Translations under genes and position numbers: made by a program | Part shown: positions 1 to 5,575 of the stretch, piece by piece | Numbering within the stretch: the first letter of the stretch is position 1 | Layout: each line of letters opens with the position of its first letter | The notes under the pieces: generated by a model | Seen by the model: only the letters and a program-made list of their open reading frames with translations | What the model was told of the DNA's origin: nothing | The model's database searches: none | Source: Hyphomonadaceae bacterium UBA1001 | GTDB lineage: Bacteria; Pseudomonadota; Alphaproteobacteria; Caulobacterales; Aquidulcibacteraceae | DNA length: 5,575 bases | Assembly: GCA_002291875.1 (NCBI GenBank) | Contig: DBAV01000182.1 | Span: 1 to 5,575, forward strand | Direction: 5' to 3'

Positions 1-108
1 GCGCGGGCGCCGGTGGTGCCGGCCTTCCAGCTGGTCCTTGAGCAAACGGTCGTGGACTTGGGCCAGGGTTGCACCAGATGCCTCCTGGAGGAGACGACCC
101 CGACATGA
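1..108 (+). CDS. Probable 3' end of an unidentified upstream gene (partial)
   Basis: Frame 1 is open from the window edge to a TGA at 106-108, giving 35 residues ending in LEETTPT. I count GC at about 71%, 49% and 86% of codon positions 1, 2 and 3, the normal signature of a real gene in high-GC DNA. The stop overlaps the next start as ATGA (105-108), an arrangement typical of translational coupling. The tail contains a Cys-Thr-Arg-Cys element, but I recognise no family, so the product is unknown. The alternative is that the upstream gene ends in frame 3 at a TGA at 39-41, or that this is non-coding. The stretch is too short to be sure. Confidence 0.42.
   Translation, partial: ARAPVVPAFQLVLEQTVVDLGQGCTRCLLEETTPT
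87..93 (+). promoter_or_regulatory. Strong Shine-Dalgarno that selects the ATG at 105
   Basis: GGAGGAG lies 11 nt before the ATG at 105. It is the best purine-rich match in this region. It argues for the 105 start over the in-frame TTG at 69 and ATG at 78, for which it would be downstream. Confidence 0.6.
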
Positions 109-494
109 TCCGAAATCCGCGCTGGCTGATCGCCCCCTACCTTCTCAACATCGCCATCCTGGTTCCGGTGTGCATCGGGATGGCCACCGCACCCGGCCAG
201 GGCTTCGTGATGCAGGACGCGGTCGCCAATTCGGACGGGCTGCGCCTTCTGGTGTTCAGCCTGTGGCTGGCGATCCTGTTGGCCTTGCTGGCGGGCCTGC
301 GTTGGCCGGCCGCCCTGGCACCGGTCCTGCTGATCCAGATCGTCTACAAGACCGTCTGGCTGGCAGCCTTCATTCTGCCCGTCGCCAGCGCGGGCCAGCC
401 CGTTCCATGGGGCGTGGCGGGGACATTTGCCTTCATTGTCCTGACCTATCCGCTCGCGCTGGGTCTTGCGATGCAGCGCGCCCCGGCTCGCTGA
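105..494 (+). CDS. Uncharacterised four-helix membrane protein, 129 aa
   Basis: The start at 105 is chosen for its GGAGGAG and because the protein then begins MIRNPRW just before the first helix. Four hydrophobic segments are visible: about residues 8-28, 46-65, 69-91 and 101-123. A polar QIVYK element at 78-82 sits inside the third segment and may be functional. N- and C-termini are short (R3 and R6 before helix 1; R125 and R129 at the end), so both ends are probably cytoplasmic. There is no signal peptide, no soluble domain and no catalytic motif. It overlaps the probable upstream coding end by 4 nt and is separated from the receptor gene by 135 nt, so it may belong to the upstream operon rather than to the iron module. 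I do not recognise the family well enough to assign a function. That it is a real membrane protein is fairly sure; its role is unknown. Confidence 0.8.
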   Translation: MIRNPRWLIAPYLLNIAILVPVCIGMATAPGQGFVMQDAVANSDGLRLLVFSLWLAILLALLAGLRWPAALAPVLLIQIVYKTVWLAAFILPVASAGQPVPWGVAGTFAFIVLTYPLALGLAMQRAPAR

Positions 495-566
495 TCCCTC
501 CTCCGATGCCGCAGCCCTCTGCCAGCGCGGCGCGGCGTCGCATGCGCTGCACGCGCACACTGCTAT

Positions 567-581
567 TGCGAAGCGTTCGCA
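567..581. promoter_or_regulatory. 15-bp palindrome, candidate operator ahead of the receptor gene
   Basis: TGCGAA and TTCGCA form a perfect inverted repeat around a 3-bp centre (GCG), 48 nt before the receptor start. It lies in the least GC-rich part of the gap. It overlaps GCTATTGC (562-569), which loosely resembles an alphaproteobacterial -10 element; that position would suit a repressor. Siderophore receptor genes are normally iron-regulated by Fur, Irr or RirA, but this site is not a clear match to a consensus I can quote. A 6-bp repeat of this kind could occur by chance in such DNA. Confidence 0.3.
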
Positions 582-591
582 GATGTGCATG

Positions 592-619
592 CTGTCGCCA
601 CAGTCGCGATCGGCGACAG
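592..619 (+). promoter_or_regulatory. Leader hairpin running into the receptor ribosome binding site
   Basis: CTGTCGCC (592-599) and GGCGACAG (612-619) are perfect 8-base complements with a 12-nt loop (600-611). The 3' arm ends inside the Shine-Dalgarno stretch that begins at 618, so folding would partly cover or abut the ribosome site of the receptor mRNA. There is no T-run after it, so it is not a terminator. Regulation of translation is inferred from position only. Confidence 0.4.
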
Positions 620-624
620 GGGGA
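618..624 (+). promoter_or_regulatory. Shine-Dalgarno of the receptor gene, deciding the start at 630
   Basis: AGGGGGA ends 5 nt before ATG 630 and 11 nt before a second in-frame ATG at 636. Either start leaves the signal peptide intact. The upstream in-frame GTG at 585 would add 15 residues that do not look like a secretion signal and would place the hairpin inside the coding region. Confidence 0.6.
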
Positions 625-629
625 CGAAA

Positions 630-2774
630 ATGGGGATGCAACGCACGCTGATCGGCGTGGCCACACTGGCATGGGCGGGCTTCGCCACGGCCAATGCACA
701 GACGCCGGATCAGGACATCGCTGGCGTCGCGACGTCCGAAGAGGAGATCGTGGTGACGGCGGCGCGGACCTCGCTGCCCGCCAGCGCCCTGCCCTCGACG
801 ATCGAGGTGATCGGTGCCGAGCGCCTGAACCAGCAGGCCCAGCTGACGGGATCGGCGGTCGACGTGGTGTCGACCCTGATACCATCCTTTTCGCCCACCC
901 GCGAAAAGCTGACCGGACAGGGCGAGAGCCTGCGGGGGCGCCGACCGCTTTTCCTGATCGATGGGGTGCCGCAGTCCAATCCGCTGCGCGACGGCGGACG
1001 CGAGGGCTATACCATCGACCCGTTCTTCGTCGATCGGGTCGAGGTCATCTTCGGCTCGAACGCCATCCAGGGCATCGGAGCGACGGGTGGGGTGGTCAAT
1101 TACGTCACCGCGTCTGCCCCACGATCCCAAGGCGCGTGGACGGGGCGTGTTATGGCCCAGGTCTCGGCCGCCAACGAGTTCCAGGGCGATGGGCACGGCG
1201 CGCGCACCGGGGCGCTGGCAGGCCGCGATTTTGGCGTGTTCGACCTGACCGTGGGTGCGGCCGCCCAGTGGCGCGGCGCGTTCTATTCGGGCGACGGACG
1301 ACGGATCGGCATCGAAGGCACCCAGGGCGAGATCCAGGACAGCACCAGCCTGTCCCTGTTCCTCAAGGCGGGACTGGACGTCGGGCCTGACCGGCGCCTC
1401 GAGTTGATGGCCCAGCAATTCGAACTCGACGGTGATGGCGACTATGTCCTGGTGCCCGGCTCGCGCACGCTCGGCATCCCGGCCAGCGCGACACGCGGCC
1501 GTTCGCCCGGTGTGGTGCCCACCAACACGGTGCGCACGATTTCGGCCACCTGGCGCGACGAAAGCCTGTTCGGCGGCACGCTGACCGGCCAGGTCTATCG
1601 CCAGGATTTCGAGTCCGTGTTCGGCGGCGGCATCTTTCCCGACTTCCAGGATCCACGCATCCGCCCCGGCGGCGGGCTGTTCGACCAATCCTCGAACAAT
1701 TCCGACAAGACCGGGCTGCGGCTGGGCTATGAGCGCGAGCTGGACGCGATCGAGGGCCTGCGCTTTCTGGCCGGTGTCGACGTGCTGCGCGACGAGACCT
1801 TCCAGGAGCTGATCGCCACCGGGCGCAAATGGGTGCCGCTGACCACCTTCACCTCCACCGCACCCTTCCTGCAGGCCTATCAGACCCTGTGGTCCGGCCG
1901 GGTGACGCTGGCGGCGGGGGTGCGCCATGAGCGCGCCCAGCTGGAAGTCGGCGACTATGAGACGCTGTTCTTCTATGGCCCGCAGCAGGTGTCAGGCGGG
2001 ACGCCCGAGTTCGAGGAAACCCTGACCAATGCCGGCCTGACCGTCGACCTGACCGACAGCCTGTCAGCCTACGCGTCCTATGCGCAGGGCTTCACCATGC
2101 CTGATGTCGGACGCATCCTGCGCGCGGTGAACCGGCCAGGCCAGGACGTCGACACCTTCCTGGACCTTGACCCGGTAGTGACCGACAACACCGAGATCGG
2201 CCTTGAATGGAACGGATACGGGCTCAGCGGGTCGCTGGCCTGGTTCCGCAGCAATTCCGACAAGGGGGCGCTTCTGGTCCTGCGGACAGGCGATATCTTC
2301 GAGGTCCAGCGCCAGCGCACCGAGATCGAAGGGATCGAGGTGTCGGCACGCTGGGACCTGCCGGTGGAAGGCCTGGCGCTTTCGGCCGGATACGCCGCAG
2401 TCGAAGGTCGTACCGATGGCAATGGTGACGGCCGGGTGGACCAGGACCTGGATGGCGCGAACATCAGTCCGGACCGCCTGAACCTGGCCATTGATCTCGA
2501 TACGGGTCCATGGTCGCTGCGCCTGCAGAACCAGCGCTATCTCGAGCGCAGCTTTGCCGGCGTACCCACGGCCGGACGGTTCGGCGGCTATGACGTGGTT
2601 GACGGTTTCGCGCGCTATGCAGCCGGCTTTGGCGATGTCACGCTCAGCGTCGCGAACCTGTTTGATACCCAATACATCACCTACAACAGCCAGGTGGTGC
2701 GCCCGACCGACAGCGCGCGCTTCTTTGCCGGTCGCGGGCGGGTGATTTCGGTCGGCGTCGAGCGGCGATTCTGA
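630..2774 (+). CDS. TonB-dependent outer-membrane siderophore receptor, IutA-like
   Basis: Outer-membrane gated porin expected to bind a ferric siderophore and import it with TonB-ExbBD energy. Residues 1-23 are a signal peptide with likely cleavage after ANA. A TonB box (EEIVVTAAR) is at 38-46. The plug domain runs from about 47 to 160 with LIDGVPQ (109-115), RVEVIFG (136-142) and GGVVNYVT (153-160). The rest, 161-714, is the beta-barrel, ending in the terminal Phe expected for BAM-assembled barrels. From memory, several barrel segments align with E. coli IutA: YAQGFTMPD (484-492), the EIEGIEVSA region, PWSLRLQ, NLFDTQY (676-682) and the final GRGR segment. The 714 aa length is normal for the family. 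There is no N-terminal signalling (STN) domain, so it is not a FecA-type transducer. Acidic DGNGDG (596-601) and DGDGD (267-271) runs may bind calcium. Family assignment is sure. The siderophore itself is inferred; another hydroxamate or mixed siderophore is possible. Confidence 0.95.
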   Translation: MGMQRTLIGVATLAWAGFATANAQTPDQDIAGVATSEEEIVVTAARTSLPASALPSTIEVIGAERLNQQAQLTGSAVDVVSTLIPSFSPTREKLTGQGESLRGRRPLFLIDGVPQSNPLRDGGREGYTIDPFFVDRVEVIFGSNAIQGIGATGGVVNYVTASAPRSQGAWTGRVMAQVSAANEFQGDGHGARTGALAGRDFGVFDLTVGAAAQWRGAFYSGDGRRIGIEGTQGEIQDSTSLSLFLKAGLDVGPDRRLELMAQQFELDGDGDYVLVPGSRTLGIPASATRGRSPGVVPTNTVRTISATWRDESLFGGTLTGQVYRQDFESVFGGGIFPDFQDPRIRPGGGLFDQSSNNSDKTGLRLGYERELDAIEGLRFLAGVDVLRDETFQELIATGRKWVPLTTFTSTAPFLQAYQTLWSGRVTLAAGVRHERAQLEVGDYETLFFYGPQQVSGGTPEFEETLTNAGLTVDLTDSLSAYASYAQGFTMPDVGRILRAVNRPGQDVDTFLDLDPVVTDNTEIGLEWNGYGLSGSLAWFRSNSDKGALLVLRTGDIFEVQRQRTEIEGIEVSARWDLPVEGLALSAGYAAVEGRTDGNGDGRVDQDLDGANISPDRLNLAIDLDTGPWSLRLQNQRYLERSFAGVPTAGRFGGYDVVDGFARYAAGFGDVTLSVANLFDTQYITYNSQVVRPTDSARFFAGRGRVISVGVERRF

Positions 2775-2776
2775 TG
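2772..2776 (+). other. TGATG stop-start overlap joining receptor and PepSY genes
   Basis: The receptor TGA (2772-2774) shares its last A with the ATG of the next gene (2774-2776). Only a weak GAGCGG (2760-2765) precedes that ATG, so translation of the second gene probably depends on ribosomes finishing the receptor. This ties the two products into one expression unit. Confidence 0.85.
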
Positions 2777-3853
2777 TTGGGCCTGCTGCGACAGGTCCAT
2801 GCATGGGCGGGGGTCGGGCTGTGCCTCATCCTGGCCATGCTGGGCCTTTCGGGGACATTGCTGGTGTTCAAGGACGACTGGCTGCGCATGGTGTTCGCAC
2901 CGGCACTGACGGGCGCACACCAACCCGCCCTGTCGCTTGGTGCCCAGCTCGAGGCCATCGAGGCCGCCCATGCCGCCGATGGCCTGCGCCATGTGGTGCT
3001 GGCTTCCGAGGGGTTTGCGCTGCATCGACTGGGATTTGCCGACGGGGGCGGCGCCTATGTCGATGCACAGGGTGTGGTGATCGACCGCTGGAGCGCTGGG
3101 GGACGGCCCGAGGAATGGCTGTTCGAACTGCACCACCGCCTGCTTGCGGGCGAAACCGGCGAAATGATTGCAGGGATTGCCGGGTTGGCGGCGGCCGTAA
3201 TGGTGCTGACCGGCGTGATGATCTGGTGGCCGGCCGCGCGCAGTTTTGGTGCGCGGGTCTGGCCACGTTCGGGCCGACGGCGCGACCTCCTGGCCCACCA
3301 TCGCGACCTCGGCGTGATGATGGCGCTGCCCATCCTGGTGCTTGCCGTCACGGGTGCGTCCATGGTGTTCTCGGACCAGGCACGCGCGGTGCTCGGCTGG
3401 GCAACCGCCAGTGGCTCACCCGATCCGGCCGGAACACCGCCCACGCCGATCGGTCCGGGCGACACCTCCTGGCCCGCGGTGATCGCAGCAGCGCAAGACC
3501 GCTTTGCGGATGCCACACCGCGCATCGCGATCTGGCCCGCGGCACCGGACAGGCCCGCCGTGCTGCGCCTGCGACAGCCAGCCGAATGGCACCCCAATGG
3601 CCGCACCAGCCTCAGCATCGACCCCGCGAGCGGGCGCATCGTCGCGTCCGTCGATGCCCTGGCGCTTGGCGCCGGCGACCGTATGTTCAACGCGCTTTAT
3701 CCCGTTCACGCCGCAAAGGTGGGTGATCGCATCATCGATGGGCTTTGGGCCGCGGCGGGGCTGGGCATGACGTCTCTTGCGCTGCTGGGCGCATGGGCCT
3801 TTGTGCGCAAGCCGCGCCGCCGAGTGGCGCGGGTGCCGATCGCGCAACCCTGA
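2774..3853 (+). CDS. PepSY_TM-family inner-membrane protein, putative ferrisiderophore reductase
   Basis: The 359 aa protein has four predicted helices, about residues 12-32, 131-153, 180-201 and 324-344. The Arg-rich loop 154-179 and the basic C-terminus (345-353) put both ends inside, leaving periplasmic domains at 33-130 and 202-323. Family hallmarks are the opening HAWAGVGL segment, [12 protein letters not shown] then TGVMIWWP before and after helix 2, HHRDLGV before helix 3 with VTGASMVF at its end, and [10 protein letters not shown] before helix 4. Histidines H9 and H175/H176 flank the cytoplasmic face, and H120/H121 and H312 the periplasmic face, as suits two haem sites. Relatives next to siderophore receptors, such as FoxB, are reported to reduce siderophore-bound iron at the inner membrane. 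By context this one would act on the substrate of the receptor it overlaps. Membership of PepSY_TM is secure; the reductase role is inference. A PiuB-like role in iron uptake is a related description. Confidence 0.92.
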   Translation: MLGLLRQVHAWAGVGLCLILAMLGLSGTLLVFKDDWLRMVFAPALTGAHQPALSLGAQLEAIEAAHAADGLRHVVLASEGFALHRLGFADGGGAYVDAQGVVIDRWSAGGRPEEWLFELHHRLLAGETGEMIAGIAGLAAAVMVLTGVMIWWPAARSFGARVWPRSGRRRDLLAHHRDLGVMMALPILVLAVTGASMVFSDQARAVLGWATASGSPDPAGTPPTPIGPGDTSWPAVIAAAQDRFADATPRIAIWPAAPDRPAVLRLRQPAEWHPNGRTSLSIDPASGRIVASVDALALGAGDRMFNALYPVHAAKVGDRIIDGLWAAAGLGMTSLALLGAWAFVRKPRRRVARVPIAQP

Positions 3854-3860
3854 TAACCTC

Positions 3861-3880
3861 GGCCGGGCCCGGTCCCGGTC
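3861..3880 (+). terminator. GC-rich hairpin after the PepSY gene, weak terminator candidate
   Basis: Seven nt after the stop, GGCCGGG (3861-3867) can pair with CCCGGTC (3874-3880), with one G-U pair and a 6-nt loop. No T-run follows, so intrinsic termination is doubtful. It may simply separate the iron unit from lepA or protect the mRNA 3' end. The rest of the 3854-3948 gap holds only a short CGCGG/CCGCG repeat (3919-3931). Confidence 0.28.
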
Positions 3881-3912
3881 CACACGGGGCTCGATGTCAC
3901 GCATCGGTGCCC

Positions 3913-3941
3913 TTGGAGCGCGGAGCCCGCGGTGCTACCTG
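3913..3941 (+). promoter_or_regulatory. Possible lepA promoter very close to its start codon
   Basis: TTGGAGC (3913-3919) and GCTACCTG (3934-3941), 14 nt apart, loosely fit the TTGAC / GCTA-type housekeeping promoter described in Caulobacter. Transcription would then begin at about 3947-3949, on or next to the ATG at 3949, which has no Shine-Dalgarno at the usual distance. Several consensus bases are missing, so this is tentative. Confidence 0.2.
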
Positions 3942-3948
3942 CCGCGCC

Positions 3949-5575
3949 ATGATTTCCCGCGACAAGATCCGCAATTTCTCCATCGTGGCGCACATCGACC
4001 ACGGCAAGTCCACGCTCTCGGATCGGCTGATCCAGCTGACGGGCACGCTGTCGGACCGCGAGATGCGCGACCAGATCCTCGACTCGATGGACATCGAGCG
4101 CGAACGCGGCATCACCATCAAGGCCAACACGGTGCGCCTTGATTATCGCGCACCCGATGGCGAGTGCTATGTGCTCAACCTGATCGACACCCCCGGCCAT
4201 GTCGACTTCGCCTATGAGGTGTCGCGCAGCCTTGCGGCGTGCGAGGGCGCGCTGCTGGTGGTCGATGCCAGCCAGGGCGTCGAGGCCCAGACGCTGGCCA
4301 ATGTCTATCAGGCAATCGATGCCGACCTCGAGATCGTGCCCGTCCTGAACAAGGTGGACCTGCCCGCCGCCGAACCCGAACGGGTCAAGGCCCAGATCGA
4401 GGACGTGATCGGGCTGGATGCGTCCGAGGCGGTGGAAATCTCGGCCAAGACCGGGTTGGGCGTCGACAAGGTGCTCGAGGCCATCGTCTCGCGCCTGCCC
4501 CCGCCCAAGACCGGCGATCCGGCCGCCCCGCTCAAGGTGATGCTGGTGGACGCCTGGTACGACGCCTACATGGGCGTGATTGTGCTGGTGCGTGTCATCG
4601 ACGGGGTCCTGAAAAAGGGCATGCGCGTCAAGATGATGGGCACGGGCGGCAGCTATGGGCTCGACAAGGTCGGGGTGTTCCGCCCCAAGCCCACAGATGT
4701 CGAGACACTGGGGCCCGGCGAGATCGGCTTTTTCACCGCCTCGATCAAGGAGGTCGCCGATTGCCGCGTGGGCGACACCATCACCGAGGAAAAGCGCCCG
4801 ACGACCGAACCCCTGCCCGGCTTCAAGCCGGTGCAGCCGGTGGTGTTCTGCGGTCTGTTTCCGGTCGATGCCGCCCAGTTCGAAGACCTGCGCGCGGCGA
4901 TGGGCCGCCTGCGCCTGAACGATGCCAGCTTTTCTTATGAAATGGAGACATCAGCCGCGCTGGGCTTTGGCTTCCGCTGCGGTTTCCTGGGACTCCTGCA
5001 CCTCGAAATCATCCAGGAGCGCCTGACCCGGGAATTCAATCTCGAGCTGATCGCGACCGCGCCATCGGTGGTGTATCACCTGAACCTGCACGACGGGTCG
5101 GCGATGGAGCTGCACAACCCGGCCGACATGCCGGACGTGATGAAGATCCGCGACATCGAGGAGCCGTGGATCCGCGCCACCATCCTGACGCCCGACGAAT
5201 ATCTCGGCTCGATCATCAAGCTGTGTCAGGACCGCCGCGGCAACCAGCGCGAGCTGTCCTATGTCGGCGCGCGCGCGATGCTGGTGTACGAATTGCCGCT
5301 CAACGAGGTGGTGTTCGACTTCTATGACCGTCTCAAGTCGGTCTCCAAGGGCTATGCCAGCTTCGACTATCAGATCGAAGGGTACCGGGTTGGCGACCTC
5401 GTGAAGATGTCGATCCTGGTCAATGACGAACCGGTGGATGCGCTCTCGATGCTGGTCCACCGCGGCCGCGCCGAGATGCGCGGGCGCGCGATGTGCGAGA
5501 AGCTCAAGGACCTGATCCCCCAGCATCTGTTCAAGATCCCGATCCAGGCGGCGATCGGCGGCAAGGTGATCGCGC
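3949..5575 (+). CDS. lepA: Elongation factor 4 (LepA), 3' end beyond the window
   Basis: Ribosome-associated translational GTPase, reported to back-translocate or remodel ribosomes and to influence 30S biogenesis. The 542 residues present have no internal stop; the family is about 600 long, so roughly 60 residues lie outside. GTPase motifs are all intact: G1 AHIDHGKST (14-22), G2 RGITIKA (53-59), G3 DTPGH (80-84), G4 NKVD (134-137) and G5 SAKTG (165-169). Domain II follows (about 190-280), then domain III with [16 protein letters not shown] (about 339-354). EEPWI (404-408) opens the EF-G-V-like domain, and the LepA-specific C-terminal domain includes [16 protein letters not shown] and QAAIGGK near the edge. 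The ATG at 3949 begins [20 protein letters not shown], matching the usual LepA N-terminus. An in-frame GTG at 3907 would add 14 residues unlike LepA. It sits 95 nt after the PepSY gene and is probably transcribed separately. Identification is essentially certain. Confidence 0.98.
   Translation, partial: MISRDKIRNFSIVAHIDHGKSTLSDRLIQLTGTLSDREMRDQILDSMDIERERGITIKANTVRLDYRAPDGECYVLNLIDTPGHVDFAYEVSRSLAACEGALLVVDASQGVEAQTLANVYQAIDADLEIVPVLNKVDLPAAEPERVKAQIEDVIGLDASEAVEISAKTGLGVDKVLEAIVSRLPPPKTGDPAAPLKVMLVDAWYDAYMGVIVLVRVIDGVLKKGMRVKMMGTGGSYGLDKVGVFRPKPTDVETLGPGEIGFFTASIKEVADCRVGDTITEEKRPTTEPLPGFKPVQPVVFCGLFPVDAAQFEDLRAAMGRLRLNDASFSYEMETSAALGFGFRCGFLGLLHLEIIQERLTREFNLELIATAPSVVYHLNLHDGSAMELHNPADMPDVMKIRDIEEPWIRATILTPDEYLGSIIKLCQDRRGNQRELSYVGARAMLVYELPLNEVVFDFYDRLKSVSKGYASFDYQIEGYRVGDLVKMSILVNDEPVDALSMLVHRGRAEMRGRAMCEKLKDLIPQHLFKIPIQAAIGGKVIA

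Noticed and set aside
539..546. CGCATGCG palindrome in the gap before the receptor
   Set aside because: An 8-bp palindrome in GC-rich DNA is too likely by chance, and it has no extended symmetry.
585..629. GTG at 585 as an earlier receptor start
   Set aside because: It would add 15 residues ahead of a good signal peptide and lacks the Shine-Dalgarno that serves 630.
38..1390. 450-codon open frame spanning the small membrane gene and the start of the receptor
   Set aside because: Its product is dominated by Arg, Gly, Pro and Ala, has no domain, and overlaps two well-supported genes in another frame; it is a high-GC shadow.
2064..2804. 246-codon open frame antisense to the receptor's 3' half
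   Set aside because: It has no recognisable motif and lies opposite a clear barrel-coding region; long antisense frames are expected at this GC content.
2681..3301. 206-codon antisense frame across the receptor/PepSY junction
   Set aside because: It has low-complexity composition, no ribosome site or family match, and is fully covered by two real genes.
3919..3931. CGCGG/CCGCG hairpin just before lepA
   Set aside because: Only 5 bp with a 3-nt loop and no T-run; common in such sequence and not reported as a feature.
4951..5526. 191-codon antisense frame within lepA
   Set aside because: Its His-, Val- and Asp-rich sequence mirrors conserved LepA codons; it is an artefact of a conserved gene on the other strand.

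Overview
The window is high-GC bacterial DNA with all recognisable genes on the + strand. The codon bias (very high GC at third positions), the LepA sequence style and the outer-membrane TonB-dependent receptor point to a Gram-negative bacterium, most likely an alphaproteobacterium. I cannot fix the order; Caulobacterales, Rhodobacterales and Sphingomonadales are all possible.

Layout: 1-108 is probably the 3' end of an unidentified coding sequence, whose stop overlaps the start of the next gene in an ATGA. 105-494 encodes a 129-residue protein with four predicted membrane helices and no function I recognise. A 135-nt gap (495-629) follows. It holds a 15-bp palindrome and an 8-bp-stem hairpin that runs into the ribosome binding site of the next gene. 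630-2774 encodes a complete TonB-dependent outer-membrane receptor resembling the IutA (ferric aerobactin) family. Its stop codon shares a base with the start of 2774-3853, a four-helix PepSY_TM-family inner-membrane protein. A 95-nt gap (3854-3948) carries a GC-rich hairpin without a T-run. From 3949 to the window edge lies lepA (elongation factor 4), cut off about 60 residues short of the usual C-terminus.

How it works together (inference from family knowledge): the receptor would import a ferric siderophore across the outer membrane using TonB energy. The co-translated PepSY protein, with histidines at both faces of its helix bundle, would reduce or strip the iron at the inner membrane, as proposed for FoxB-type siderophore reductases. 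No siderophore ABC transporter, periplasmic binding protein, sigma/anti-sigma pair or biosynthesis gene is visible here. lepA is a housekeeping translation GTPase and looks like an unrelated neighbour.

I found no RNA genes, insertion sequences, CRISPR arrays or phage genes. The most interesting parts are the receptor-reductase pair, its leader, and the small unknown membrane protein upstream. I see no convincing evidence of a wholly new system.
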